Assembly (NCBI GenBank): GCA_033816765.1
Contig: CM066296.1
Coordinates: 62,001-126,000 of the forward strand
DNA length: 64,000 nt
Direction: 5' to 3'
DNA from: Nothopassalora personata
Lineage: Eukaryota; Ascomycota; Dothideomycetes; Mycosphaerellales; Mycosphaerellaceae
Numbering within the stretch: position 1 is the stretch's first letter; each line of letters starts with the position of its first letter. The notes beneath the pieces are model-generated. The model saw nothing but the letters and a program-made list of their open reading frames with translations, was not told the origin of the DNA and made no database searches. The position numbers were made by a program, and so were the translations under genes. Shown here one piece after another: positions 42,643 to 55,697 of this stretch.

Positions 42643-43394
42643 ATGCCCACCACCGAAATCCTCAACTGCGCCCTCGTACCCGGCAGCGAGCTCGGCGATC
42701 CCTCCAACCATGCCGCCCAAATCATGAAGGAAGTCGGCGACACTCTCGCCCAACAAGATGGCGTCCAACAAATCAACTTCGGCACGCACGTCGAGAGTCC
42801 TGATACGTTGCAGTTGTTCGTTCGCAAGTCTCGCCCACAATTTCTCGCGCCGTTGTCCGCATGACTCGACGGAACGCTGTATCTTCATGACTCGGAGAGT
42901 TTCTGCTGATAGCAAGAATAGATTGGGACAGCCTTGATGCCCACAAGGCATTCACGGCCGCGGCGCATTACCAACCCTTCCTATCGCGCTTCTTGACCAT
43001 CGCCGCCGCAACGCCCAGCATAGCGCATGCAGACTTGCAACCTCCGGGTGCTGTTGCCAAAGCTCTGGCTGCGCCGGTCACGGAGGTAGCGACGTTCTAC
43101 TTTGACTCTGCTCCACCGGATGATGCGCTGGATAATGCGCAGAAATTCGTCAAGATGCTCGAAGACGAGCAGACGGAAGGCTTCCTTGGAGCAGCGGTGG
43201 GTATCACGTATGAGGAAATTGAGAGAGAGGGTGTGAAGGGTAAGGGAATGGTGATTGCCATCGGATGGCAGAGCGTGGATGTGCACAAGAAGTTCCGGGA
43301 GACGGAGACGTTTAAGAACAACATTGACTTGCTGAGGAATGGGGCGGCGAAGATTGAGATGCATCATGTTGCGTTTATGAATTTTGTGGCATGA
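42643..43394 (+). CDS. Dimeric alpha/beta-barrel (ABM-like) protein
   Basis: Two exons, 42643-42827 and 42917-43394 (89-nt intron, GTCTCG to GCAAG), keep the frame and give 220 residues. The splice sites chosen are those that restore a VRKIDWDSLDAHKAFTAAAHY reading, which matches the WxSxEAHxxF signature of antibiotic-biosynthesis-monooxygenase/EthD-type barrels. A second similar half ends GMVIAIGWQSVDVHKKFRETETF, so two barrel domains lie in one chain. Family members are small heme-free or heme-linked enzymes or stress proteins; no specific role can be read here. The exact intron ends are uncertain. Confidence 0.6.
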
Positions 43395-44620
43395 GGAGAG
43401 GTCGAGCGTATGGGTGGCGAGAGAGTGCAGTAGAGCTTGTACTTTACCAATACGATGTTGATGCTTTCTTTCGCTGGGTGAAGGTCAAGCAATCGCGCTC
43501 CCGTTGAAAAATCTTGCCCAGCAGTGCGTATTGTGGAAGGCATGGCTTCATGACTCGGCTCGGCTCGGGGATGTGTTCTCCACCGCGGGTCTCCCGTGTT
43601 TGTGTTTGGGACATGGCTCGATGGCTCGATGGCTTGCTGCGCTGTGCCGTTGGCGATGGCGTCGTCATGGACAGCGACCGCCAACTGCCTCGCCGAGTGC
43701 GAGCGCTGCGGTGACAAGCCATTTTTATGGGAAAGCTGTCTGCTACGGTACATTCAGACATTTTGCAAATGGCCTGTCACTGCGATATTAGCCTTGTAGA
43801 AGTCACGAGACAGCGGAAGTCGTGCAATAGACTTTGCTGCGGCCAACACGAGGTGCTTCCCGAGTTGGTTTTGCTGGATGATTAGCACTAGCATCCTCAG
43901 GCGTCGTCTGCACGTTTCATGAGCAAGCTTCTTCTCCCCTCTGCGCAGTGTTTCAATATAGCCAGTGCCTGCATTATCATTGTGCAGTGCCGAAGGCTGC
44001 AGGCAACGACTTGTTGGATGTGGTTCGCGGGTGCTTGGGGATCGACACGATTAGTGGGTGTGGGAGGAGTGTTAGAGACGGACGCTTGCCCGGCGTGTAG
44101 ATCGGTGCAAAGTGTGGACAGGCGCACAGCAGTCACTCCCCGGTGACCGTGGACTCGCTATCGACACCTCCTGGTCCCATCCCATCGTCGGACATATTCC
44201 TAGAGTGCATCAATATCTGTCTGCTGGAGCGCGTGGTGCACCCTCAACATATCACGCGCCGGTCAGAGCTCCCGTCGGCGCAGCCCACCACAGCCTGTCG
44301 CGGAGCGCAGTCCACCTCGAGAGATCGATCCGCTTACCTGGTACGGTAGTCCTATTACTATCGCTCCCTAGCCGAGGGCCGATCATTGGACATTAGAACA
44401 CACATGCAAGACACGCGTATTGGGCACACACAACACCGGACAAGAGTTGCCGGGCCTCGCTGCTGCGCTTGTACGCACAGCGCAGGCAGAGCACACCTGC
44501 GCGACAACCACCACCACCACCACCACCATCACCCCGAGCACGAGCACGAGCACGAGCCTCGTCAGGACATCAGCTGGGCACGGGCACGGCGACGGGCACC
44601 GCACGCTACACCACACCAGC
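43395..44620. other. Upstream region and leader of the WC-1 gene
   Basis: A 1.2-kb region. Near its 3' end are CCACCACC repeats (about 44508-44530) and several ATGs out of frame. An in-frame ATG at 44420 would add 67 Thr/Ser/His-rich residues to WC-1. No other gene is seen. Confidence 0.5.
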
Positions 44621-47600
44621 ATGAATGGCTACGCATACAACGGCGGCTACATCTCCGCCCACGGCATGGACCAGCATGACGACGGCGACAGTACGATGAT
44701 GATGATGGGTCAAGAGTCAATGGCGCCACCGGGCACAATGTTGGGAGGGCAGTCGCTGGACGATATCGTCAATCAGAATGCGAAGATGATCCGGAGGCAG
44801 AGCGTCCCGCAGCCGCAGCCACAGCAATATACTAGTAGTCCGCAACACTTGAATCCTGATATGAGACGTGTCTCTATGATGGACTATGGTTCCACCTCTC
44901 CTGCTGGTTCTGTAGGCCAAGTGCCATTCCAATATGGCACCACCGACGGAATCGACCAAGGAGGCTACACATCCGGTGCCATCACTCCTGCTGCGCGCCC
45001 AACGCTCCAGCATCAGGATCGTTCGTTGCCAGCACGCCGGGGATCTGCTGGAGATCTTTCAGTCAACACCCATTACGGGAACCCCCCGAACTTCACATCC
45101 ATGATGCCACCCAACTCTGCATACGCAACATCCCCAGCCCATCCTGACGCGACACTGGACATGTCAATGGAAAGCCCTTATGTCGATTCTGGCATCAACA
45201 TGAATCTGGACTATGGCATGGACCAGAACATGAACGGCAGCATAGCAGGCGATGCAATGGCCGTGAATCTATACAATCAGCCGCAATTCAGCCATACTCC
45301 TCTTACCTCTCCAATGCCACAGTCGCAGCAGCAGGGAACACCGCACTCTGGAAGAGTGTCCGCTCATGACTCTGCTGCTGCAAATGGTGGCATGCAATCT
45401 AAATCTCCCTATGGTCAGACTCCAAGCTCGCATAGCACTATCCGCCAACTATCGCGGACTCAAAGCCTCCATGTACCGGATATGCAGAGCCCAGCTCATG
45501 CTCAGTCTCCTATGAGCGCGCCGCCATCGAGAGCGCAGCACCAGCGACCGCCACAGCGACCTTCTACGCTGCAGCATAGCCATAGTCAGCGTAGTCAGAA
45601 TAGCAACGCCGGCTTCGCACCTCAGCCACAACATCCTGTACCAGGCTCAGCTCAAGATCGACCAGTTGGACCGTCTGCGAAAGGAGGATACGATGGAACG
45701 AACGGGCCCGTGGCTGCTACCACGAACGCATATAACCCAAACAATCAAAACTTTCCTTGGGAGGAGCGTGAAGGAGGATGGCCCTCGACCATGGTTGGCA
45801 AGCCGCATATGCACTCAGCGTACAAGAACGCCTATTCTTCAACGGGATTTGACATGCTTGGCGTGCTCGTAAGTACATCGTCATTTGGTTGCACAGTATC
45901 GTGCAGAGCTGACGTCGCTTAGATGCGTGTGGCCACGCGACAGAACCCAGAGATCAACATTGGCTCTGTCGATCTGTCCTGCGCGTTTGTGGTGTGCGAT
46001 GCTGAAAAGGACGACTTCCCGATCGTGTACTGCTCCGATAATTTCGAGCGTTTGACGGGTTACACCAAACACATGATCCTAGGTCGTAACTGCCGCTTCC
46101 TGCAGTCGCCCGATGGCAACGTCGCGCCTGGTGTGAAACGGAAGTATGTGGATGACGACTCGGTGTTGTACTTGAAGAATATGATCAATATGCGTCGTGA
46201 GGCGCAGATATCGCTCATCAACTACCGCAGGGGAGGTCAGCCTTTCATGAACCTGCTTACCATGATCCCCATCTCGTGGGATACCGATCAAGTCAAGTTT
46301 TTCGTCGGATTCCAGGTCGATCTGGTGGAGCAACCGAATGCGGTCACGAACAAGAACCCTGGTATGTTGTGCATCGTCCGATTACGTTGGCGATCGAGAC
46401 CGATCTATGCAAGACATTTTGGGAGGATATGTGCGTGAGCATTTGCTGACATTGAGACAGATGGATCATACACGATCAACTACCAGCGAGGCATGGCGAT
46501 GCCCCGTTATGTGGTAAACGCTCCAGACACTACACAGAAGACCGACCTTGGACAGACCGTACCCCGTGATGACGTGTCGGCTATCCTCAGCACTATTGGC
46601 AGTGGAGAATCCGAATATGCTAAGCGAATGTGGGACAAGGTCCTCCTGGAGAACACCGATGATGTTGTTCATGTTTTGTCGCTGAAGGGTCTCTTCCAAT
46701 GGATATCACCATCGGCTTTGCGTGTGCTAGAGTACGAGCCGAGCGAGATCATCGGCACAGCTCTCAGTTCCGTATGTCATCCTAGTGACATTGTACCGGT
46801 GACCAGAGAACTCAAGGACACCTCCACTGGCGCATCCGTCAACGTCGTCTTCCGCATCCGACGAAAGAACAGCGGCTACATGTGGTTTGAAGGTCATGGC
46901 TCCCTGCATACCGAGCAAGGTAAAGGCCGCAAGTCCATCATCATGGTCGGTCGGGAACGACCCGTCTACACTCTGAGCAAGCACGAGATCAGCAATGGCG
47001 GAGGCATTGGCGAGAACGAACTCTGGACCAAGATGTCGACTTCCGGCATGTTCTTATTTGTCTCCTCTAACGTGCGGCAACTCCTCGATCGACAACCCGA
47101 CGAGCTTGTAGGCGTCAGCATTCAGACATTGATGCGAGCAGAATCCAAGCACGAGTTCGGCCGCATATTAGAGCACGCGAGAACTGGCAAGAAGGCATCT
47201 GTCAAGCACGAGATGATCAACCGCCGAGGCCAGGTGCTCTCCGCCTTCACCACGCTCTACCCAGGAGATGCAGTGGAAGGCCAGAAGCCGACCTTCATCG
47301 TGGCGCAGACAAGACTCATCAAGTTTTCCAGAGGTAGCAGCACGGCACAACGACCGTCCATCTACGGGAAACATGAGCGGACATCCTCGGAATCCATGTC
47401 GACCGCTGGAGTTAATGAGAATCACCCTGTCACAGCGTTACAGGCGCAGTCTTCATCGGGCAATACTCCTAATTCAACGCTAGCTGGCAAGAATTACAAC
47501 ACTACCGACGGCTCAGTGGCGACATACGCCGGACAGAACGGTCTCCTGATCGGACACCAAGATCAATCTCTGGCATCCGAGGACAATCTTTTCGATGAAC

Positions 47601-48147
47601 TCAAGACCACGAAATCCTCTTCGTGGCAGTATGAGATACGCCAACTGGAGAAGCGGAATAGAATGCTAGCGGAGGAAGTCCAATCGTTGATAGCAGCGAA
47701 GAAAAAGCGAAAGCGAAGAAAAGGAGCAGGGAACCAACAGAAGGACTGCGCGAACTGTCACACGAGAGTCACACCTGAATGGAGACGAGGGCCTAGTGGA
47801 CAGCGGGATCTCTGCAACAGTTGTGGGCTTAGGTGGGCGAAGCTGGTAAGTATTTGATCCCCTTCACACCGATACGTCATCACTAACATCTCGATCAGAA
47901 CGGTCGCGTCTCGCCGAGAACGTCCTCGCAGGCATCGGATAAGGCATCAAAGGCTAGTGCCAGCCCTCGACATGCCAGCATTCTCAATCAGACGCAGAAC
48001 GCCGTCAAGGGCGAGGGTGATGGTAGCGCACCGAAGGAGAGCCCGAAAGCGCAGAAGTTGAGTCATCCTGGCGATGGGCATTCGGCGAGTATGGAGGGCG
48101 CACATGGCGTCCCAGCAAAGATCGATGAGGGAGTTGAACCAGATTGA
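44621..48147 (+). CDS. wc-1: White collar-1 blue-light photoreceptor and transcription factor
   Basis: Four exons: 44621-45868, 45923-46361, 46461-47845 and 47899-48147. The introns are 54, 99 and 53 nt with CTGAC/CTAAC branch sites. This gives 1106 residues from Met 44621; an in-frame ATG at 44420 is possible. The first 400 residues are disordered and Gln/Ser/Pro-rich. The LOV domain carries the flavin-linked GRNCRFLQ motif (Cys near residue 473). Two further PAS domains follow, then a basic nuclear-localisation stretch (KKKRKRRKG) and a GATA zinc finger CANCHTRV to LCNSCGL with the WC-type CX2CX18CX2C spacing. An intron lies just after WAKL. With WC-2 it forms the complex that drives blue-light and clock responses. 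All signature residues are present, so it should be functional. Confidence 0.95.
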
Positions 48148-50963
48148 GGAAACTGTTGGTGGATGCATGCCGACTAGACATCAGAAGTCAGCCACTCGAG
48201 GTGTCCCGAGAGAGGGAGCATTCTTCATCAGCCTCACCTCAACAGACTCGGAACTGGGCCGAGACCTGCTGCAGCACCTTCACGCAGCCAATGCGTGTCC
48301 TGGACCGCTTCTTCAGGAGGCGCCATGGACGACACGGATCGCATTGACGACGGCCACCGACAGCTTATTGCGCAGTCGCCATAGGCTTTTATGGCCCGCT
48401 CAAAGCCTGCCGAAAGAAGGGACGTCCAAGTCACCGGACTCCCACGAGTCCTGAATACGACATCTTACATTGATCTACTGCTACGAAGTCACGATACACA
48501 AATTGCATGGGAGGAAGCTTTGTCATCGGAGCTGACAACACTATGTTGGGGTCTACGGGTTCTACCGCGAGTTGATGACATTGAACCACTTAGCGAAAAG
48601 TTGTTCTGAATACGTGGCGAGGCGTTCTTAGGCGCAATCGAGCAAGAGGGTAGATACCAAGCAAAGTGAAAGAGGTGTGCCGTGTGCACATATTTGTCTT
48701 GATCCTTTGGTGACAAGTGATGCAGGCGTACAGGTGCTCTGCTCACCACTACTACTGCTCCGACATTTCGTGCCGTCTCAATACTTTCAACCCCTTTGTC
48801 TGGCCCGACACAAGGCTTGACACATAGCCGATCTCGAAGGACATTATCACACAACTGCAGAGCCACGCCGATGGCAAAGCCCCAACCACTCGGACGGGCG
48901 AGACCTATATCAATCGAGCACGCCAATCCGGAATGGACTACCCGAAAAAGTTGCCACTGTGACGTCGACGTCTGATCAGGTTTCGTCAGAACCATCAGGA
49001 GATGGGGGGTTTAGGCGTCGTTGGAAAAAATTTTATTATGGGACAGGGAAGTCCCTCGCGAGACACTTTTTTTTTCCAGGGAGCTTTCGAAACGCGGGAT
49101 GAGGGTAAATATAGATAGATGGTTATTATCGGGCATGAACGTGCGAGAAGGGATCTGCTGTGCAGGCTGACTCTCTGGTTGTTTCGAAGCGAAAGGGCTG
49201 CGGCTGCGGTTGGCAGGGTTCCGGCGTGATGTGTCGTTCGGGGTGTTACCGTAAAAGGGTTTGCGGGTGATGTCTGAGTCGTGGGATGCTCATTTTGGGG
49301 GAGAGATAGGAGAGAAGTGTTGGGTCGATTGTTGCCGGGCTAGAGTCGCTTGTCCCTGGCTCTTCCATCGCGTTGAGACAGCTCAGCTCAGCTCAGCTCC
49401 CTAGCTTCCGTTGACCATGAGGGTGCCTTCATCTCGACTACGTTCAGTAACTCTGTGGCTGTTGACTCGTTTATGTGCAGTAGCTTACCGGGGGGCCCGG
49501 AGTGTCGGGAAGCTGAGCCGCGAGCCGACGGCTATCTCTCGGGACGAACGCAGGGCAAAACGGCGGGCGTTCAGCACCGCCAGATGTGTGTGGGGTTTTA
49601 CATCCTGAGTGTTCGCGCATGTACTGTTGCTGATTGCCATGCGGCTGTTGTGTGGTTCATGTTTGGCTCATGAACCACCAGCTGGGTTTCGCGGGGAAGC
49701 ATCGTTCAGAACGTGCAATGCGATGCACCTCCGTGTAAGCTAAGCTGTCATTTGCACCAATCGAAGAATGTGGCGGGCATTGTTGACTTTGGTGCTCCTG
49801 GATATCTGCTACGGTCGTCGCTATCCCGGTGAACATTCTTCGGTCCAGGTCAGCTCGAGAGCGGGAACGTTAGGACAGGGGTAGCGCAAGAACTGCGGAG
49901 TGCATAGAAGTTTGGTTCGTGTACGGGAGTGGGCTGGAGGGTCAGGAGATGAAGCAACAGGTAGGTAGGACAGCTTGCCTGCCAGGCAGCCTTCTCCGGT
50001 TCTTGGGCCTTCTCTCTCTTCCTACGTCCAGGCGCGCGCGACACGAACACTGCGATATGGCCTGCTACATGTCCGACGACGTCAACTGGATCAAGTCGAG
50101 GTCGACGAGGGTAGTACTGTAGTATTCGTGTTATAGAGCGAGAGGTAGTTCTAAAGGCTCGAGGGTGCTAGCGTAGAGGCGTCTTGTTTAGCCGCGACCA
50201 TTCCCCGTGCTTGGGTTATCGGCGCCAAAGTCTGTGTCCTTGTACTGTACAGTATGTTGGAGCTTGGAGACTGGCGACCCCTGCGCAAGTCGGTGGGTGT
50301 TTGCTTGTCGTCGGCGTCGGGAAGGGAGAGCACATGCATATCCTGGGTCAAGCCTGGCACCTGGCAGCCAGGCAGCCCGCGATCTGCGAAGGTCATGCAG
50401 AATAAGGTTGCGCCCCACGCCGATCATTTGCGCTGCCGAGACCGTTTCTCATCAATCTTAAAAGCCGCCTACCACGACTTGACTCTGTGCCCGACTTAGA
50501 CTGCCTTCACGTGTGGACGTTGAGTTTGGAAGCAGCGACTGCAACACCAGTCGACCTGACCTGAGCTTGCTCCCTGCGCTCTGTTGTCGTACTATTAACA
50601 CCACTGCGTCAAGGAGACGATATGCCGGTCGGGCTTCAGCGAATGTGATACCTCCGTACCTGCTGGACCTCATAACTGACCTTGTCCGCCTCACTGCCGC
50701 GCTTTCTGCACGATACCGACACAGCGACTGGACGAACAATCTATCCTGCAGGTACATTCGGACACCTTGGACATCCCTCGGTCTGCTCTTCACGACGACC
50801 TTTCCGCCCATCTCTCCTCTCTGGGTCGCGCTTCCCAACCATCGCACTGCACTGTAAACAACCAAATCCGTCCTCCCATTCCACGGCTCAACGACCACTG
50901 CATAAGAGCTGCTTCGGAACCGTGGATTCAAGCCGACACGGCATTGCCAGTGTACCCTGTTCC
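48148..50963. other. Long intergenic region
   Basis: About 2.8 kb between WC-1 and the Ras-like gene. A CAGCT/CAGCTCAG microsatellite lies at about 49380-49400 and T9 at 49069-49077. Open frames up to 168 codons (48489-48995, minus) show no domain. It may contain the long 5' leader of the Ras-like gene. Confidence 0.5.
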
Positions 50964-51772
50964 ATGATGGGCGACGCACACAAGATCTCAATCACAGTGT
51001 GCGGCGACGGTGGCTGCGGCAAGTCGTCCATCACACTGCGTCTGGTCCGTAGCCAATGGACGCATGAGTACGCAAACCGGTCATCCCGGTATACACCGCT
51101 TAACACTAATGCCTCTGTGCAGATACGACCCCACCATCGAAGACTCCTACTCGGTGACGCGAACGATCGACGGCACGACGTACCAGCTCAATCTGACTGA
51201 CACTGCTGGCCAAGAAGAGTATCGCGGACTATGGTCATCGTCGAACCTGACCTCCGATGCCTTTCTCTTGGTATACGACATTACGCAGCAGACCTCGCTC
51301 CAAGCGTTGGACTACTTCAACCAGCTGATCGGCATGGAGAAAGAGAATCGTGTAGAACGCGGAGCAGTACTACCGGTCTGCATTGTCGCGGGCAATAAGT
51401 GCGATTTGCAAGGTATCCGACAGGTTCCTGCGAGAGAAGGTCTCGACTGGGCACGGGGTCTTGGGTATGGCTTCATGGAGACTAGCGCAAGAGAGATGGT
51501 CAACATCGAGGAGACATTTGCTCGTACGTATCAGTATGCTTTGCTGTACTGACACGTATGCTGATCGTTTCGCAGTCTTGGTGAGAAGGGTTGTGCAAGC
51601 ACGGAAAGCTCATTCAGAGGGCGTCATGAACCTACCAAATTCCACCGCTCGAACGCGACCACTAGAGCCCCTGGCACCTTTGGACGAAAAGGCACTTCCT
51701 CCCGACCCGAAGTGGGATGAGCACGAGCAAATGCCAAAGGACCGATGGTGGCACAAGCTGAAGTGCTGGTGA
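50964..51772 (+). CDS. Ras-family small GTPase lacking a CAAX box
   Basis: Three exons: 50964-51067, 51123-51523 and 51576-51772, with 55- and 52-nt introns, giving 233 residues. All GTPase boxes are present: P-loop GDGGCGKSS, switch I YDPTIEDSY with the invariant Thr, switch II DTAGQEEY, GNKCDL and ETSA. The effector region is Ras-like rather than Rho- or Rab-like. After the G domain come about 60 residues with a Pro-rich PLEPLAPLDEKALPPDP and a Trp/Lys-rich end, DRWWHKLKCW. There is no CAAX prenylation box: the only terminal cysteine is second from last. The intron sites give uniform phases and the C-terminus is in frame to a TGA, so this is probably not a misread. The role is unknown. Confidence 0.85.
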
Positions 51773-53468
51773 TCAATCACTGGTCACGGCGGATCGATCA
51801 CTCGAAGCAGAGCAAAATCCCGTCTCACGACCTATTATGGAACAACGCATGCAAATCTATCGATGACCACGGACCCATGACGTGTCGATGCACCATCTAA
51901 TCACGAAGCATGCCACTATGTACACCATCTTGCAACTGAGCAACGCGACGTTTATCACCGACCAAAGTGACTCGCAACGCTGTCCCAATTGCACGGGCCT
52001 TGGTCGTTACGGATTAATCTACCATGCGGCAACACCCCCGCCTCCATGACAGCACCAACATGGATTCCAACAAGGATAACACAAGTTCTGGAGTGATTTC
52101 CCACTAATCTACCGGGTCCCGGCATGATCTGCCAACGGAATCTCACCAGCCTGATTATACCCGGGTTAGACCGTTGGTGATTTGCTACCTATCAAGTTGT
52201 CGATCATCTGCTCGCGTTCAAGCGCGACAAATCTGGCGTTGTGATTTATGAGATGAATGGCCCACGCTGTTCTATACCCTGTATTTCTACATATACCACG
52301 AGTTAACGAACCTATGTAATACGAGAAAAGCTCAACCAGCAGTCACTCTTCGTTGTCCAGCGACAGCTCAACATAGTTGACATCGAGTATGACATCATTC
52401 ATGAGCGAGGGTGAGATCGACTTGGCGACTTCTCTCATCTATATGTTTCCAAGCTACACTCCGTACCCAGGCTGAGGTAGTCTCGAGGGAATGTATCGCG
52501 CAGTTGGAGGGTCTCCGAGGATGGAGTGGGCGCTACCTCCTGATCCGTGATCGCAAGTGCTAATTTTTGTTGGCAGGTGTCACGCCAATGTCGAGGTCGC
52601 ATTGTGGTACAGGATTATCCTTCTCACATCGTCTTTACTACATCCGTTGTAACGTCCTTGCGCAATCCGCTACGGACGGCATCTGCCAGGATCCCAGCCG
52701 TACGATCCTGTCAACGTTCTGCCCGAAACCGCACTAGAGATGCGGCCCACTCGCCCACCGCTCAGGCAGCGTGTACCACTGTACATAACCTGTCCGTACG
52801 GGCGTAAGATACGCCCACTGTGTCTACTGCCAAGATACGGCTCTGGTGCCTGACAACGATCCCTTTGGGAGCGTGAAGTGGCCTTACTAGGCCGCCTAAA
52901 CGTCGCGGTCCTTGTGTCCACACCGTGACCCATCGGCGGCTACAATTTTTGACACATGAGCGACAGATGGCCCACACGTGTCCACGCCTCTCTAAATCGC
53001 ACATGAGACAGCTCCCTGGCGGAATGCGAACTCTAATGAGATAAGGCTGCTTTTCCATAGCATTCTGGACAGGCAGCATCCTAATTGGTTGTTTGAGATG
53101 CGGTTGAAAGTGCTTGTTTGTTCTGCAACGACGGCTTCACTGCATGGGTGCAGGGTATGGGAGGACTGCGGGACGCACTCATAGCCAATAACACGTCCAA
53201 GAGATACAGCTTCACGCGTCAATGGCAGTTCGACGCGTTTGACAGCGCCACATGCGTGGGCTAGTTCTTGACTTATGCTCCCACTTATAAAGACATACGA
53301 ACGATCCTTTACCACGCGGCATCTATGTTGTTCTCTATCGACATTCGTTTTACCACGCGGCACATCGCTCGTTTCCTGTCGCCGTTCTTTTCACCACGCG
53401 GCATACAGCTCGATTCTTATCGACACTCTTTCTGCTCCACGCCATACCACATTCGTTACACCAGTACG
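51773..53468. other. Intergenic, upstream of chitinase
   Basis: About 1.7 kb with no supported gene. The last 160 bp hold imperfect tandem repeats (separate entry). Confidence 0.5.
53305..53440. repeat. Imperfect tandem repeat before the chitinase start
   Basis: Three degenerate units of about 41-45 bp share CACGCGGCAT/CACGCGGCACAT and a TTTC/TCGACA motif, beginning at about 53309, 53352 and 53393. They end about 30 bp before the chitinase ATG, so they would sit in its 5' leader or core promoter. Confidence 0.6.
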
Positions 53469-54915
53469 ATGTACAAACCAATCCTTAGTGTGCTGCTGTT
53501 TTTCTCGGCCTTTAGCTACGCCTCAAACCCACAGCATATGCATCTCCACAACAAAGTCGGCGCCAGAAGCCTCCAGTTGGCTCGCGATGGCACCCAGAAA
53601 GTGCATCAAGGCTTCAAGACCATCGGCTACTACGTGGAGTAAGAATCCCTACCCGTCGCCACCTCAATGGAATCACATGCTAACGCCGCAACAGCTGGGC
53701 CATCTACGGCAGAAACTGGCCCCCCTCCAACATCCAAGCAACAGAACTAACGCACCTCCTCTACGCCTTCGCCGGCATCAACAACAAGACCGGCGCCATC
53801 TATCTAACCGACGAATTCGCAGACATCCAAAAGCAATATCCCGGCGACGACAACCAGACCGATCACCTGTACGGTAACCTCAAGCAAATCTACAACCTCA
53901 AGAAGCAGAACCGTAACATGAAGACCATGCTCTCCATCGGCGGTTGGACCCTCCGCACATACTTCGCCCCAGCTCTCGCCAACGCCACAGGCCGCGCGAC
54001 ATTCGCCAAAACTAGCGTGCGCATGCTCGCAGACTTGGGCTTCGACGGCCTAGACATTGATTGGGAGTATCCGAACTCGGCCCAAGAAGCGGCAGACCTC
54101 GTCGAGACCTGTCGCCTCTTCCGCGAGGAGCTCGACAACTACTCTCGCAACGTCACGGGCGGGAAGTACCATTTCCTCCTCACGCTCGCCGTGCCCGCGG
54201 GACCGGATCATTTCAAGTTCTTTGATGTGCCAGGTCTGGCGCCGTACGTAGACTTCCTGAACCTGATGGCGTATGATTTCCAGGGTTCGTTTTCGAACTA
54301 TTCGGGACATAATGCGAACATGTACAAGTCGCAGACGAACCCTCGGTCGACGGATTTCGATGCGCAGACGGCGATTGATTACTACGTTAACTCTGGGTGG
54401 CCGAGGGAGAAGTTCAATCTGGGGATGCCGCTTTACGGGAGGAGTTTTGCCAACACTGCTGGGCCGGGGACGAATTTTACGGCGGCTACGGATGGGAGCT
54501 GGGAGAATGGCGTATGGGATTATAAGGTGACTACTATTCCTCACCCTGATGCATCCATCGTTCACTAACGTTTGCCTAGGTGCTGCCCCTCAATGGCTCT
54601 CTCGTCTCCCCAGTCTACCACGACGACAGCATCATCGCATCGTGGTGCTACAACAACCGTACGCGCTACATGGTCTCATACGACGATCCCAGCATCGCGA
54701 AGACGAAGGCGCAGTACATTAACCAGAATCAGCTGGGTGGTGCTATGTGGTGGGAGCTTAGTGGGGACCGTCCACTGAATGATTCTCGCAGTCTTATCAA
54801 AACGGTGGTGGATGAGTTCCAGCAATGTGGCGGGCTGGAGTACTGTGAGAACTGGTTGGACTACCCGCAGAGCAAGTATCCGAATATGAAGGCGGGAATG
54901 CCGGCCGAAGGCTGA
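53469..54915 (+). CDS. Secreted GH18 chitinase
   Basis: Three exons: 53469-53638, 53695-54526 and 54580-54915, with 56- and 53-nt introns carrying CTAAC branch sites. The product is 445 residues. A signal peptide (MYKPILSVLLFFSAFSYASN) is followed by the GH18 barrel: GYYVDWAIYGRNW at strand 1, SIGGWTLRTYF at strand 3, and the catalytic DGLDIDWEYP (Asp and Glu). Further family segments are LMAYDFQGSF and GGAMWWELSGD. Such chitinases hydrolyse chitin during cell-wall remodelling, autolysis or nutrient scavenging. No chitin-binding module is present at the C-terminus, which ends in a short Cys-containing tail. The catalytic residues are intact, so activity is expected. Confidence 0.92.
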
Positions 54916-55697
54916 GTTGAGATGAGTTGCAAGCGGAAGGTCTGGGGTGGTGAGCTGGGTCGTACTTGGCACTGGAGCAAGGCAGGACGCAACGTGATTG
55001 CGATAGACCATTAACAGCGTGCGAAATGGTTTGAGGACTGGGTGCCCACACAACATGAACAGCTAGAAGCAATAGTACTACAATACCTCTTCGTGGCCGT
55101 GTCAGCTTCGTATCGTGGTCGTCTCGTCACTGTGCAATAGATGCCTGACGATCTCTATGTGCCAACGGACTTGATACCAGCCATAGCCGCAGTTCCTGCC
55201 AATTTACTGATATAGATTCGCTGTCTGGTCGAAGGCACATGGCAATACCCTGCAATGATTGGCAGGACCGCAGGATTCTGCCCAAAATGTATGTCGGACT
55301 CCCGACAAATGTGCTGTAGGAGCAATGTGGTCGCGTTGCATGATGATTGATCACCATTGAGGATGCCGTGTTCCACGTGAAAGAAACACATTTCTGCATG
55401 GTGTGTTGATCGACTGGGATGGCTGCCATGGGCCTGAAATTTACGTTCAGCTCGAACGTCTTGGTGGGAATGATCTGCGACAAGCTTTGCTTAAAGTCTT
55501 GAGTGTGGTGGAAAGAGAGCAAGATTCTCTTCGTGTTGCTTGTCGCGATGCGCACGAAAGCGTTGGAGGCGTCCATACACCTTGCAAGCAAGCCACGCCT
55601 GATCCTTCGTTGACTCTTCTGATGCCAGCCTACCAGCACTCCTTACAGTCGAAGCCCGAGATCGCTAGCGTTTGGTCAGACAGAAGATGCGCTTCAT
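54916..55697. other. Intergenic
   Basis: About 780 bp between the chitinase and the broken NTF2-like gene. Open frames here (55127-55639, minus) have no domain. Confidence 0.5.

Noticed and set aside
48880..48905. tRNA A-box-like sequence on the minus strand (CCGAGTGGTTGGGGC)
   Set aside because: No acceptor, T arm or perfect B box could be paired with it, even allowing GT-AG insertions; the nearest B-like word about 300 bp away is poor.
48489..48995. 168-codon minus-strand ORF after WC-1
   Set aside because: No domain, mixed composition; not supported.
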